Source: Geomonas silvestris
Lineage (GTDB): Bacteria > Desulfobacterota > Desulfuromonadia > Geobacterales > Geobacteraceae
Length of the DNA stretch: 64,000 bases
Direction: 5' to 3'
Assembly (NCBI RefSeq): GCF_014193515.1
Contig: NZ_BLXX01000001.1
Coordinates: 620,001 to 684,000, forward strand
This document shows positions 53,405 through 61,830 of the stretch, in pieces. The translations under genes and the position numbers were made by a program. Each line of letters opens with the position of its first letter. Position 1 is the stretch's first letter. The notes under the pieces are model-generated. The model made no database searches, had not been told where the DNA came from, and saw nothing but the letters and a program-made list of their open reading frames with translations.

Positions 53405-54142
53405 ATGACCACAACGATCTCCATCATGACCTACAACGTGCACAGCAGCATCGGCATGGACGGCAAGATCTCGCCGCTGCGCATCGCCGGGGTAATCGAG
53501 CGCTGCGCTCCGGACGTGGTCGCGCTGCAGGAGCTGGACAGCGGCCTGACACGCACCTCGCTGGTGGACCAGGCGCACGTGATCGCCCACCAGTTGGAGA
53601 TGACCTACCATTTCCACCCCTCGTTTCGGGTCGAAGAGGGCGGGTACGGCAACGCCGTCCTGAGCCGGTTGCCGCTGCGCCTGGTGAAGGCCGGTCCGCT
53701 CCCCTCGCACCCAAGCCGCAGCTTTGAGCGGCGCGGCGCCCTGTGGGTGGAGGTGGAACAGGGAGGGAGGGGACTGCAGATCATCGCGACCCACTTCGGC
53801 CTGAACCGGCGGGAGAGGATCTGCCAGGCGGAGGCCCTTCTCGGCCCGGAGTGGCTGGAACACCCCGAGTGCCGTGGCCCGGTGGTGGTCTGCGGCGATT
53901 TCAATGCCCTCCCCCGCTCCGCAGCCTACCGCTGCCTGACCCGACGCCTGAGGGACGCCCAGTGCGCGCTGAAGGGGAGCCGCCCCCAGGGAACCTTCCC
54001 GGTCCGGCTCCCCCTGATGCGCATCGATCACCTGTTTATCTCCCCGGGAGTGCAGGTCAGTAAGGTCGCCGTGCCGCGCACCCCCCTCACCCGCCTCGCC
54101 TCCGACCACCTCCCCCTGGTGGTCACCCTGGAGCTGCCATGA
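53405..54142 (+). CDS. endonuclease/exonuclease/phosphatase (EEP) family hydrolase
   Basis: 245 residues. EEP fold motifs: MTYNVHSSIG, ALQELDS (metal Glu), THFGL, VVCGDFNALP (catalytic Asp and Asn), IDHLFIS and ASDHLPLVV (catalytic His). No signal peptide, so probably cytoplasmic. Members hydrolyse phosphodiesters in nucleic acids, inositol phosphates or lipids; the neighbourhood (PLD enzyme overlapping by four bases, VTT protein divergent) favours a lipid-linked substrate, but this is inference. Confidence 0.9.
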   Translation: MTTTISIMTYNVHSSIGMDGKISPLRIAGVIERCAPDVVALQELDSGLTRTSLVDQAHVIAHQLEMTYHFHPSFRVEEGGYGNAVLSRLPLRLVKAGPLPSHPSRSFERRGALWVEVEQGGRGLQIIATHFGLNRRERICQAEALLGPEWLEHPECRGPVVVCGDFNALPRSAAYRCLTRRLRDAQCALKGSRPQGTFPVRLPLMRIDHLFISPGVQVSKVAVPRTPLTRLASDHLPLVVTLELP

Positions 54143-55665
54143 GCGTACTGAAACCGGGAACTAACTGCCTGGGGATCTTCGCGGCGCAGCAGACCGGGCT
54201 GCTCATCGACGCCAGCGATTACTACCGGGCCTTCTACCAGCAGGCCCTGACGGCGCGCCGCTACATCCTCATGGCGGGGTGGCAGTTCGATTCCGAGGTG
54301 GCACTCGTGCGGGGGGGCGAAGCGGAACAGGCCGGAGGCGAGGTGCTTTTGCTCAACTTCCTGGACCAGCTCTGCGCCAGCAACCCCGACCTGGAGATCT
54401 ACATCCTCGCCTGGGATTTCAGCGCCTTTTTCGCCCTCGAGCGCGAATGGTTCCAGGACGTGCTCTTCGACTGGACCACCAACGACCGTCTCCATTTCCG
54501 CTTCGACAACCAGCACGCGGCGGGAGCCACCCACCACCAGAAGTTCGTGATCATCGACGGGAGCATCGCCTTCGTGGGGGGGATGGACATCTGCGCCTCG
54601 CGCTGGGACGACCGTCGCCATCTCAACGAGAACCCGCTGCGGGTCGACGACAGCGGCAAGCCCTACGGCTCCTACCACGACATCCAGTCCTACCACACCG
54701 GCCCCGTGGTCCGGGAACTGCTCGCCCTCTTCGTCGAACGCTGGACCGACTCCGGTGCGGATCCTTTGAAGCTCCCGGTCCTCGAACCGGCCCAAGTTCC
54801 CGAGATCCCCGGCGGGGTGCCTCTCCCCACCAGCCGGGTGGCCGTGAGCCGCACCCTGGCCCGAGTCTCCGAGACGCGTCCCAAGCAGGCATTCGAGATC
54901 CGCAACCTCTTCGTCGACGCCATTCTCTCCGCCGAGCGCCTCATCTACCTCGAGAACCAGTACTTCAGCTCCCAGGCCATCTACTGGTCGCTGGTCTCCC
55001 GCATGGCCCTCCCGGACCGGGGGCGGATCCAGATCGTGCTGATGCTGCCGGACCGCCTGCCGCTCACCGAGCAGCTTTTCCTGGGACTCCCCCAGATGAA
55101 GATGCTCTCCTCCCTTGCACAGGTGGCGGTGAAGACGGGGCACGAGTTCGCCGTCTACTGCACCGCCTGCGTGGACGGCGGCCAGCGCAAGCTCACCTTC
55201 ATCCACTCGAAGCTCCTCCTGGTTGACGACCGTTTCTTGAGTGTCGGCTCCGCCAACGCCACCAATCGCAGCATGGGTCTCGACACCGAACTGAACGTGA
55301 GCTGGGAGGCGGGCCCGGGCGAGCCCGAACTGGGCCGGGCCCTGCAGGCGGTGCGGGCCTCGCTTTTGGCCGAGCACGCGGGGCTCTTCGGGCAGGGGGC
55401 CGAGGAGCGTTTCGCCCCGGTGGAGAACCTGGTCCAGCACCTGAACGAGCTGGCCGACGATCCACTCTCGCGCATCTGCCGCTACCTCGCCGATCCCACC
55501 CATGAAAACGTCGAACTCCTGAAGACCCTGGAGCCGATCGCGCGCCTGATCGATCCCCAGCAACCGGTGGACGGCGAGTACATCTTCGAGAGCCTCACCA
55601 ACTACGAGACCAGCTCGTTTGCCAAAGGTATCCGCCGCCTGAGCCAGATCTTGATCAGCCTGTAG
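54139..55665 (+). CDS. phospholipase D family protein (cardiolipin synthase-like)
   Basis: 508 residues with two HKD half-sites: HHQKFVIIDGSIAFVGGMD and HSKLLLVDDRFLSVGSAN, each His-x-Lys-x4-Asp. YHDIQSYHTGPVV and RNLFVDAILSAERLIYLENQYF are typical of bacterial proteins close to eukaryotic-type PLD. No N-terminal membrane helices, unlike ClsA. It could hydrolyse or transfer phosphatidyl groups. The ATG overlaps the EEP stop (ATGA), so the two are translationally coupled. The C-terminal 100 residues are helical and unassigned. Confidence 0.92.
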   Translation: MSVLKPGTNCLGIFAAQQTGLLIDASDYYRAFYQQALTARRYILMAGWQFDSEVALVRGGEAEQAGGEVLLLNFLDQLCASNPDLEIYILAWDFSAFFALEREWFQDVLFDWTTNDRLHFRFDNQHAAGATHHQKFVIIDGSIAFVGGMDICASRWDDRRHLNENPLRVDDSGKPYGSYHDIQSYHTGPVVRELLALFVERWTDSGADPLKLPVLEPAQVPEIPGGVPLPTSRVAVSRTLARVSETRPKQAFEIRNLFVDAILSAERLIYLENQYFSSQAIYWSLVSRMALPDRGRIQIVLMLPDRLPLTEQLFLGLPQMKMLSSLAQVAVKTGHEFAVYCTACVDGGQRKLTFIHSKLLLVDDRFLSVGSANATNRSMGLDTELNVSWEAGPGEPELGRALQAVRASLLAEHAGLFGQGAEERFAPVENLVQHLNELADDPLSRICRYLADPTHENVELLKTLEPIARLIDPQQPVDGEYIFESLTNYETSSFAKGIRRLSQILISL

Positions 55666-55796
55666 CCGGCGCCCGCGGGTGGAGCGTCCACGGCCGCTTG
55701 CGAAGAGCCCAGGACCCTGGCGCACCGAGACCTATTCCAGGGAACACCCGTAAGAGCGCACATGCTATAATGGGTTGTCACCAAGGAGGTAAGGCC

Positions 55797-56009
55797 ATGG
55801 AATTCAACAAGGAAAGTAACGAGAGGCCAGCCGAAGAACCGCGTTGCGACACCAAGATCTGGAGTCCCACCTGCGAACGTCATGACTACCGGGCCCAGGG
55901 CGACAAGTATCTCTGCGTGAGCTGCGGCAAGATTTCGGAACTGACCCACGAGATCGGCCACGACCACTTCCCGCACCTCAAGGCAGAGGACGAATCGAAT
56001 CTGTACTGA
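55797..56009 (+). CDS. small zinc-ribbon-like protein, unknown
   Basis: 70 residues with four or five Cys (RCDTK, PTCERHD, LCVSCGK) and a His-rich segment (HEIGHDHFPH). An aaggaggt ribosome site lies six bases before the ATG. Followed by its own terminator. The second CVSC pair with the upstream C/H residues could bind one zinc ion. Function unknown. Confidence 0.75.
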   Translation: MEFNKESNERPAEEPRCDTKIWSPTCERHDYRAQGDKYLCVSCGKISELTHEIGHDHFPHLKAEDESNLY

Positions 56010-56029
56010 CACCAGCCCGGTGCAACGAG

Positions 56030-56064
56030 AAAGGGAGAACAGCCTAAAGCTGCTCTCCCTTTTG
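56030..56064 (+). terminator. rho-independent terminator
   Basis: aaagggag-aacagc pairs with gctgctctccctttt around a ctaaa loop, ending the small zinc-ribbon gene. Confidence 0.82.
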
Positions 56065-56144
56065 TGTGTCAACGGGGCTGATTGTCGCCCCGCAGTTGCC
56101 GGTCCAGTCCCAGTTTCAGTTTAGTACCAGTCCCGGTCCCTGCC

Positions 56145-56924
56145 TCACTCATACAGCACCTGTTCCTCCGTGTAATAGGTCTTCTTCTGTCCCACCATCT
56201 CGTTTTTGATGGGGGCGCCGGTCGGTGCCTGCCGCGCCTTGGGCTTGTGTACCGCGAGATGCTCTCTGAACTCGCCGGCGATCATGCCGGGATGCTCTCG
56301 GCGCAGGTACTCGGTCGCCTCGTTCAGAACCTTCGGAATCGCCTGGGCCAGCTGGGCGATCGCGTGGCCGGGGAGCCGGCCGGCGAGCGACCTGGGGGCC
56401 ACCCGGGCCTGCCAGAGGACCTCGTCCGAGTAGGCGTTGCCGATTCCCGCGATCAGGCTCTGGTCGATCAGGCACTCCTTCACCGTCAGTTTCGGCTTGC
56501 TCAGCAGGATCTCCCGCAGGGACTCCTCGGTCAGTTGCAGCGCATCGGGCACCGGCTTTCCTGCCTTGGGGTTGAGGGTCACCGTAGCGAGGCCGCGCGG
56601 ATCGAAGAGCACCAGCGACTGGCCGTGGTCAAACAAGAGGGTGAGGACGGCGAAGGCGACCTCCTCTCCCGGCTGGGCACGCTGGAAGCCGCCCGAGAGC
56701 ATCAGGTGCACGAAGAGCCGGTCGCCCCGGTCCAGGACGAACAACAGCCCTTTCGCCTCGCGGCGCACCTCCTCGACCCGCTGCCCGACCAGCGTCTCGC
56801 GCAGCTGGGCGGGTTCGACGTTGAGACGCGACCGGCGATGGTAGCGAGCGTCGGTCAGCTTCTTGCCCCCCACCAGCTGCGTCAGCGATTCGGCAAACAC
56901 TGTCAGATCAGGCAACTCAGGCAT
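56145..56924 (-). CDS. Fpg/Nei family DNA glycosylase with a cysteine-free finger
   Basis: 259 residues. The N-terminus MPELPDL supplies the catalytic Pro and Glu. EAKGLLFVL carries the Lys of the beta-sheet domain, and the H2TH domain contains LIDQSLIAGIGNAYSDEVLW. The C-terminal region, normally a Cys4 zinc finger, reads APTGAPIKNEMVGQKKTYY with no cysteine at all, so it would be a zincless finger as in NEIL1-type enzymes. It probably removes oxidised bases, with specificity unknown. The ATG at 56924 has gggagg six bases upstream. It is monocistronic. Confidence 0.9.
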   Translation of the reverse strand: MPELPDLTVFAESLTQLVGGKKLTDARYHRRSRLNVEPAQLRETLVGQRVEEVRREAKGLLFVLDRGDRLFVHLMLSGGFQRAQPGEEVAFAVLTLLFDHGQSLVLFDPRGLATVTLNPKAGKPVPDALQLTEESLREILLSKPKLTVKECLIDQSLIAGIGNAYSDEVLWQARVAPRSLAGRLPGHAIAQLAQAIPKVLNEATEYLRREHPGMIAGEFREHLAVHKPKARQAPTGAPIKNEMVGQKKTYYTEEQVLYE

Positions 56925-57026
56925 GATCCGCCTCCCTTTCATGAACTCATCAACACCAACGATGGCAGCAGCTGCTGCCCTAGTGCCAGCCCAGCCCTCT
57001 CGTCCCCCGACTTTAGCAGCACCAGC

Positions 57027-57043
57027 AAAGGGGGACAGGCACC
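57027..57043. repeat. GGGGACAGGCACC repeat, half copy
   Basis: aaagggggacaggcacc followed by a short cagtccc heptamer tract; lacks the second arm seen at 31869-31905. Confidence 0.55.
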
Positions 57044-57077
57044 TACGCAGCCAGTCCCAAGTTCCCAGTCCCTGCCC

Positions 57078-57251
57078 TTACCGCCGGTCTTCCCTCATCC
57101 TCTGTTGCACCCGCCAGGTGTGGCCGGTCTGTTTTTCATGGTTGTGGCAGACCGCGTGGGCCGCCTCGTTGCTCGGCATCCAATCGTGGAGTGCTCCGCA
57201 GCCGTCCTTGCATTCCGGCAGATACTCATAATCGGTGTAGTCTGCGTCCAT
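57078..57251 (-). CDS. small Cys/His-rich protein, unknown
   Basis: 57 residues from the ATG at 57251 (aaagggggccgac upstream). Acidic N-terminus, then LPECKDGCGALHDWM and HAVCHNHEKQTGH: three Cys and several His that could bind a metal. The C-terminus is basic. The frame is open further upstream but without a ribosome site. Function unknown. Confidence 0.6.
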   Translation of the reverse strand: MDADYTDYEYLPECKDGCGALHDWMPSNEAAHAVCHNHEKQTGHTWRVQQRMREDRR

Positions 57252-57339
57252 GTCGGCCCCCTTTCGCTGAAAATTCCCTAACATCATTACCGGGGGCTCC
57301 CGCAATGTCAAGAAAGGCACTGGTTCTTCTCCCATCCGG

Positions 57340-57367
57340 TTGACAATGCGGACGCGGCTCTTACACT
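57340..57367 (+). promoter_or_regulatory. sigma-70 promoter of the ThDP enzyme gene
   Basis: TTGACA, 16-nt spacer, TACACT. About 40 nt before the ATG, which has aaaggaga upstream. Confidence 0.65.
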
Positions 57368-57407
57368 TCTCCAGGATTAACACTTTCACATCTAAAGGAG
57401 AGAGCCA

Positions 57408-59210
57408 ATGGCTACCAACACGAGTGACTTTCTGGTCCAGCGTCTCCATGACTGGGGCGTGCGCAGGGTATATGGCTATCCCGGTGACGGCATCAACGGT
57501 GTGATGGGAGCGCTCAACCGCAGCAAGGAGCAGATCACCTTCATCCAGACCCGGCACGAGGAAGAAGCCGCTTTCATGGCCTGCGCCCACGCGAAGTTCA
57601 CCGGCGAGGTCGGCGTCTGCATCGCCACCTCCGGCCCCGGTGCCATCCACCTCTTAAACGGACTCTACGACGCCAAGCTGGACCACCAGCCGGTGGTAGC
57701 CATCGTCGGCCAGCAGGCCACCACCGCACTGGGAACCGATTACCAGCAGGAGGTCGACCTCATCTCGCTCTTCAAGGACGTAGCCGGCCAGTACGTGCAC
57801 ATGGCGACCTCGGCAAGCCAGATCCGTCACCTGGTGGACCGGGCCATCCGGATCGCGCTGGCCGAGCGGACCGTGACCTGCATCATCCTCCCCAACGACG
57901 TGCAGGAGCTGGACGCGGTCGCCTCTCCCGAGCGCAAGCACGGCACCACGTACACCGGTCTCGGCTTCAGCCGCCCCGAGGTGATTCCGGCCCGGGACGA
58001 CCTGCGCCGGGCGGCAGAGGTGCTGAACGCCGGGAGCAAGGTGGCCATCCTGGTCGGAGCCGGAGCCCTCGGAGCCGGCGAAGAGGTCGCCGAGGCCGCC
58101 GAGCGGCTGGGGGCCGGCGTGGCCAAGGCGCTGCTCGGCAAGGCGGTCCTCCCCGACCACCTCCCCTTCGTCACCGGGAGCATCGGACTCTTGGGGACCA
58201 AGCCGAGTTGGGAGCTCATGATGAACTGCGACACCTTCCTGATGATCGGCAGCGGCTTTCCCTATGCCGAGTTCCTCCCCAAGGAAGGGTCGGCCCGCGG
58301 CGTGCAGATCGACCTCAACCCGCGCATGCTCGGACTGCGCTACCCGATGGAGGTGAACCTGCAGGGGGATGCGGCGCTGACCCTGCGGGCCTTGATCCCG
58401 CTCCTGGAGAAGAAGGGAGAACGGGAGTGGCGCGAGACCATCGAGAAGGAGGTGCGCGAGTGGTGGCAGGTCATGGAGGCACGCGCCATGATCTCGGCCA
58501 AGCCGATCAACCCGCAGCGCCTGTTCTGGGAGCTTTCGCCACGTCTTCCCGAGAACTGCATCATCACCTGCGACTCCGGTTCCGCCGCCAACTGGTTTGC
58601 GCGGGACCTGAAGGTCCGCCCCGGGATGATGGCCTCGCTTTCCGGGACCCTGGCCACCATGTGCCCCGGTGTGCCGTATGCCGTCGCCGCCAAATTCTGC
58701 CATCCTAACCGGAGCGTTCTGGCGCTGGTCGGTGACGGGGCCATGCAGATGCTGGGGAACGCGGGACTCATCACCATCTCCAAGTACTGGAAGACCTGGA
58801 GCAACCCGAACCTGGTCATCCTGGTGCTCAACAACCGGGACCTGAACCAGGTGACCTGGGAGCAGCGGGTGATGAACGGCGATCCCAAGTTCGACGCGTC
58901 CCAGGACCTTCCGGCGTTTTCCTATGCCGGATATGCCGAGCAGCTGGGGCTCATGGGGATCGAGGTGAGCGATCCCAAGCAGATCGCCGGTGCCTGGGAG
59001 CGGGCCCTGAACGCCGACCGGCCCGCGGTGATCGATGCCCATTGCGACCCCGACGTGCCGCCCTTACCCCCGCACATCACCTTCGAGCAGGCCAAAGGGT
59101 ATCTCTCCTCCATCTTCAAGGGAGACCCCAACCTGGGCGGCATGGTGCGCCAGTCCGCGCGCCAGATGATGTCCTCCTTCCTGACCCGCAGCGAAAAGCA
59201 CGAAAAGTAA
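57408..59210 (+). CDS. thiamine-diphosphate enzyme, pyruvate oxidase/acetolactate synthase-like
   Basis: 600 residues with the three-domain Pyr-FAD-PP layout. The Glu that activates thiamine is in TRHEEEAAFMA. The GDG...NN motif (VGDGAMQMLG to LVLNNRD) binds ThDP-Mg. SGPGAIHLLNGLYDAKLDHQPV is typical of pyruvate oxidases and PoxB-like quinone enzymes. Likely converts pyruvate or a related 2-oxo acid; acceptor unknown. It lacks the acetolactate synthase small subunit next to it. The C-terminus is basic and helical and might contact the membrane. It stands among general stress-type genes and has a good promoter. Confidence 0.88.
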   Translation: MATNTSDFLVQRLHDWGVRRVYGYPGDGINGVMGALNRSKEQITFIQTRHEEEAAFMACAHAKFTGEVGVCIATSGPGAIHLLNGLYDAKLDHQPVVAIVGQQATTALGTDYQQEVDLISLFKDVAGQYVHMATSASQIRHLVDRAIRIALAERTVTCIILPNDVQELDAVASPERKHGTTYTGLGFSRPEVIPARDDLRRAAEVLNAGSKVAILVGAGALGAGEEVAEAAERLGAGVAKALLGKAVLPDHLPFVTGSIGLLGTKPSWELMMNCDTFLMIGSGFPYAEFLPKEGSARGVQIDLNPRMLGLRYPMEVNLQGDAALTLRALIPLLEKKGEREWRETIEKEVREWWQVMEARAMISAKPINPQRLFWELSPRLPENCIITCDSGSAANWFARDLKVRPGMMASLSGTLATMCPGVPYAVAAKFCHPNRSVLALVGDGAMQMLGNAGLITISKYWKTWSNPNLVILVLNNRDLNQVTWEQRVMNGDPKFDASQDLPAFSYAGYAEQLGLMGIEVSDPKQIAGAWERALNADRPAVIDAHCDPDVPPLPPHITFEQAKGYLSSIFKGDPNLGGMVRQSARQMMSSFLTRSEKHEK

Positions 59211-59218
59211 CAGACGGG

Positions 59219-59403
59219 TTAGCCACGGAGACACGGAGAACACGGAGAAAGACAACCTTGAAGCGAGTACGGCCTCCCGCGCTAACGTAGGAGGCCGTAC
59301 CAGTTTTGGGCTGCTGTTTTCATGACTTCGTGAGGTTAAGTGACTTACCGTTTCCGTTTTCCCCAAGTTCAGATTTTCTCCGTGTCCTCCGTGGCTCCGT
59401 GGC
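59219..59403. repeat. 185-nt element: inverted CCACGGAG repeats around a hairpin, copy 2
   Basis: Left end (59219-59250) has the GCCACGGAGACACGGAG motif; right end (59374-59403) has its inverse. The central 11-bp hairpin gtacggcctcc/ggaggccgtac (59267-59300) has the same sequence as the one at 48720 except for one pair that changes from T-A to A-T on both arms. No gene inside. Looks like a small non-autonomous dispersed element. Confidence 0.75.
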
Positions 59404-59489
59404 GAAAAAGATTTTGCTTCGCCTTTCTGCCCAAAAAAAGGGGCGGCCCACACTCCGCCCCACCCGGAATACTCAGCGTGATGCGATGG

Positions 59490-59939
59490 TTACCGTTTCT
59501 TCGCCGTAATCGTCTGCACCGCCTCGCGCACGTACGAGAGATGGCGCTGCTCGTCGGCCAGGTTCGCCTGGATGATCGAGGAGATGTCCGTCGGCCAGAC
59601 CATCTTCACGGCATCCTGATACTTGGAGGTGGTCAGCTTCTCGTTGGTCTCCATAGCCTCCAGGGCACCTTTGGTACCGGTCAGGCTGCGCAGTGCGGTG
59701 AAGCCGGAGATGAAGAAGCCTTTGAAGTCCGAGGTCAGTTCCGGCGGGGTGCCGCCCATTTCCAGCACCTTCGCGGAGAGCAGGTCGATGTGCCTGCGGT
59801 GGTCCCCCTGGAACTGGATCAGTTTGTCCTTGATCAGTTGATCGTCCACGTTCTTGATCGCCTGATCGTAGGCATGGGTGGCATCGACATCGAGTTGGAT
59901 CAGTTTCTCCAGTTGGTTCAGGATCTCATCACGGGTCAT
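59490..59939 (-). CDS. DUF2383 ferritin-like protein
   Basis: 149 residues, all-helical. DVDATHAYDQAI, FQGDHRRHIDLL and ADEQRHLSYV give the Glu/His pattern of a ferritin-like four-helix bundle with a possible di-iron site. Such proteins are often induced by stress. The ATG has aaaggaggt seven bases upstream. Monocistronic; iron binding is inferred. Confidence 0.85.
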   Translation of the reverse strand: MTRDEILNQLEKLIQLDVDATHAYDQAIKNVDDQLIKDKLIQFQGDHRRHIDLLSAKVLEMGGTPPELTSDFKGFFISGFTALRSLTGTKGALEAMETNEKLTTSKYQDAVKMVWPTDISSIIQANLADEQRHLSYVREAVQTITAKKR

Positions 59940-60120
59940 GTGCTACCTCCTTTTGGTTAGGTTTCGTTAATACTAGCATGACAGTCGCCGATGGCAATGA
60001 CGTGAATAGATTCTACGAAATCGGCACTTAGCTGGTTATACCTACGACTGAAGGGTCACATCGTAAAGAGACGAGGAAACAAAGCAAAGTCAGTAGCCGC
60101 GAAAGGGACGACCTCCACAT

Positions 60121-60561
60121 TTAGTCCTCCCCCAGTTCCAGGTCGGCATCATCCACCGCAACCAGGTCCACCTCGAAGATCAGGTCCGACCCCGCTGGCG
60201 GTCGCTCGCGTACCGAGCGCATGGGCGCCTCCGGGATGGTGAGGTAGACGTCGTCATCGCCACCCTCTCCGGGACCGAACTCGTAGCCGTAGCCGCCTCC
60301 CGCGCTACCGGCGGGGAAACCTTCGTCAGTCGGCGCCTCGTCCACATCGAACTGGAAATCCTCGACCTCCGCCGCCGGGACCCGGATGGTGCGGGTATCG
60401 CCCGGTTTCATTCCCAGGACACCCATCTCCAGGGTGGGAAGGGTGTTCCCCTGCCCGATGACGAACTCGAGCCGGTCACGGGACGAGAAATCGTAGATCG
60501 TGCCGTCCTCAAGCTTGCAGATGAAACTTATGGTCACCCTCTTCCCCTCTTCCGCTTCCAT
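60121..60561 (-). CDS. FKBP-type peptidyl-prolyl isomerase (SlyD-like)
   Basis: 146 residues. VTISFICKLEDGTIYDFSSRD, FVIGQGNTLPTLEMGVLGM and GDTRTIRVPA correspond to the FKBP domain of SlyD-type isomerases. The insert-in-flap region (about 72-108) is unusually Gly- and acid-rich (PAGSAGGGYGYEFGPGEGG). IFEVDLVAV closes the fold. A cytoplasmic folding helper is likely. The start at 60561 has aaggaggt six bases upstream. The His-rich metal tail of E. coli SlyD is absent. Confidence 0.85.
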   Translation of the reverse strand: MEAEEGKRVTISFICKLEDGTIYDFSSRDRLEFVIGQGNTLPTLEMGVLGMKPGDTRTIRVPAAEVEDFQFDVDEAPTDEGFPAGSAGGGYGYEFGPGEGGDDDVYLTIPEAPMRSVRERPPAGSDLIFEVDLVAVDDADLELGED

Positions 60562-60721
60562 ACGGACCTCCTTGGCAGCTCCAGATGTCGGCAACGACAG
60601 AAAGGATAGACGCTTCGCTGCATGAGTCAACGCTAATTGTCTTTTCGAGGAGCGGCACGAGTTCTACCCGCCGGATCCGTTCCTGGTTGTGCTGAATCCA
60701 CCTTCCGCTCGCAAAGAATCC

Positions 60722-60750
60722 TTGCAAAGCCGTCGGATATTCCATAGCAT
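60722..60750 (+). promoter_or_regulatory. candidate sigma-70 promoter for the holin-X/DUF3618/YtxH operon
   Basis: TTGCAA, 17-nt spacer, TAGCAT, about 54 nt before the first ATG. Confidence 0.4.
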
Positions 60751-60803
60751 TAATATGTACCAATAGTTACAAGCATGAACCAGTGCAGGGCAGGGAGGCA
60801 GAC

Positions 60804-61247
60804 ATGCCAGAGAGAGAACAAAAAACGATCGGCGCACTCTTTACCGAGCTGACCCGGGAAGTGCGGACCCTGTTCCGGCAGGAACTTGAACTGTTCCTGG
60901 CCGAGATGAAGGCAAAGGTGACAGATATCGCAAAAGACACGCTCGCCGTCGGACTCGGTGCTGCGCTTCTCTATTTCGGCGCTTTTGCACTGATCGCGGC
61001 TATCGTGCTCGGTTTGGCAACCGTTATGCCGGCGTGGGGCGCCGCGCTTCTGGTTGCCGTGGCATTCCTGGGTACGGGGGTCGTGCTGGTGCAGAGGGGG
61101 CTCAAGAACTTCGCGCAGCTGGACAAGAAGCCCGAAGAGACAGTTGCCACGCTAAAGGAGACGGTACAATGGGCGAAAACACTAAGGAACTCCAGTCGGC
61201 GGCGGACACGCTTCGCGAACAAATACGACACACGGAAAGCGATATAG
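60804..61247 (+). CDS. phage holin family (holin-X, DUF1469) membrane protein
   Basis: 147 residues. An amphipathic N-terminal region (IGALFTELTREVRTLFRQELELFLAEM) is followed by two hydrophobic helices (about 52-75 and 78-97) and a basic tail. This is the usual pattern of Actinobacterial Holin-X/YqjE-like proteins, which are not proven holins. The ATG has gggagg five bases upstream. Its last 79 bases overlap the next gene in another frame. Confidence 0.85.
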   Translation: MPEREQKTIGALFTELTREVRTLFRQELELFLAEMKAKVTDIAKDTLAVGLGAALLYFGAFALIAAIVLGLATVMPAWGAALLVAVAFLGTGVVLVQRGLKNFAQLDKKPEETVATLKETVQWAKTLRNSSRRRTRFANKYDTRKAI

Positions 61248-61762
61248 CAGAGACGGTGCAGGACCTGGAAGAAAGGCTCTCGCCGCGATTGTTGCGCCGG
61301 CGTGGTCTTCACAAGGCAGGCCGGTTGCTATGGCAAGGGGCCGCACGGATTCTGGCGGTCGCACAACACACCTCCATCCAGGCGTCTCTGGTGGCGGGAA
61401 GCGCGCTTTTGCTCGTGCTGCGAAACCGCAAGCGGCACGCTTCGGGGGACCACAGGCCCCTCTTGGAGCAGCACCCGGGACAGCACGGAAGCGCCACGGT
61501 GGCGAAGATGGCAGGGGCCACCGGAGGCCTCTGGATGCTGCTGCGCAAGGCGGCAGACCGCGCGGTTGTGCCTGTCGGGCCGCCAGTCTCCGGGGTGTTA
61601 CTGGCATTGACCGCGACCAAGGCATTTCTGAGCGGCGCCCGGTCTTCCAAGAAAAAGGGCACCACCCAACCAGGGCGAAAGATGGCATGGCGTGCGCTCG
61701 CAACGGCGCTGGGAGCCGCCTTGGGGAGCTACTGGTACAGCCATCGGGGACAGAGGGTCTAA
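61169..61762 (+). CDS. DUF3618 membrane-associated protein
   Basis: 197 residues. The N-terminal LREQIRHTESDIAETVQDLEERLSP is the DUF3618 signature (usually RxxIExTRxxLxETLDALExRLSP). Weakly hydrophobic helices follow (about 70-84, 118-150 and 170-188). The start at 61169 has aaaggag seven bases upstream and lies inside the holin-X gene. Companion of holin-X (YqjE-like) and YtxH/ElaB-like proteins in many genomes; probably a stress-related envelope protein. Confidence 0.82.
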   Translation: MGENTKELQSAADTLREQIRHTESDIAETVQDLEERLSPRLLRRRGLHKAGRLLWQGAARILAVAQHTSIQASLVAGSALLLVLRNRKRHASGDHRPLLEQHPGQHGSATVAKMAGATGGLWMLLRKAADRAVVPVGPPVSGVLLALTATKAFLSGARSSKKKGTTQPGRKMAWRALATALGAALGSYWYSHRGQRV

Positions 61763-61830
61763 ACGCGGGGCCAGTAGAAACGGAGGGATGGCAAAGGGTA
61801 AGGTAACCGGAGAGTTCAAGGAGGATCATT

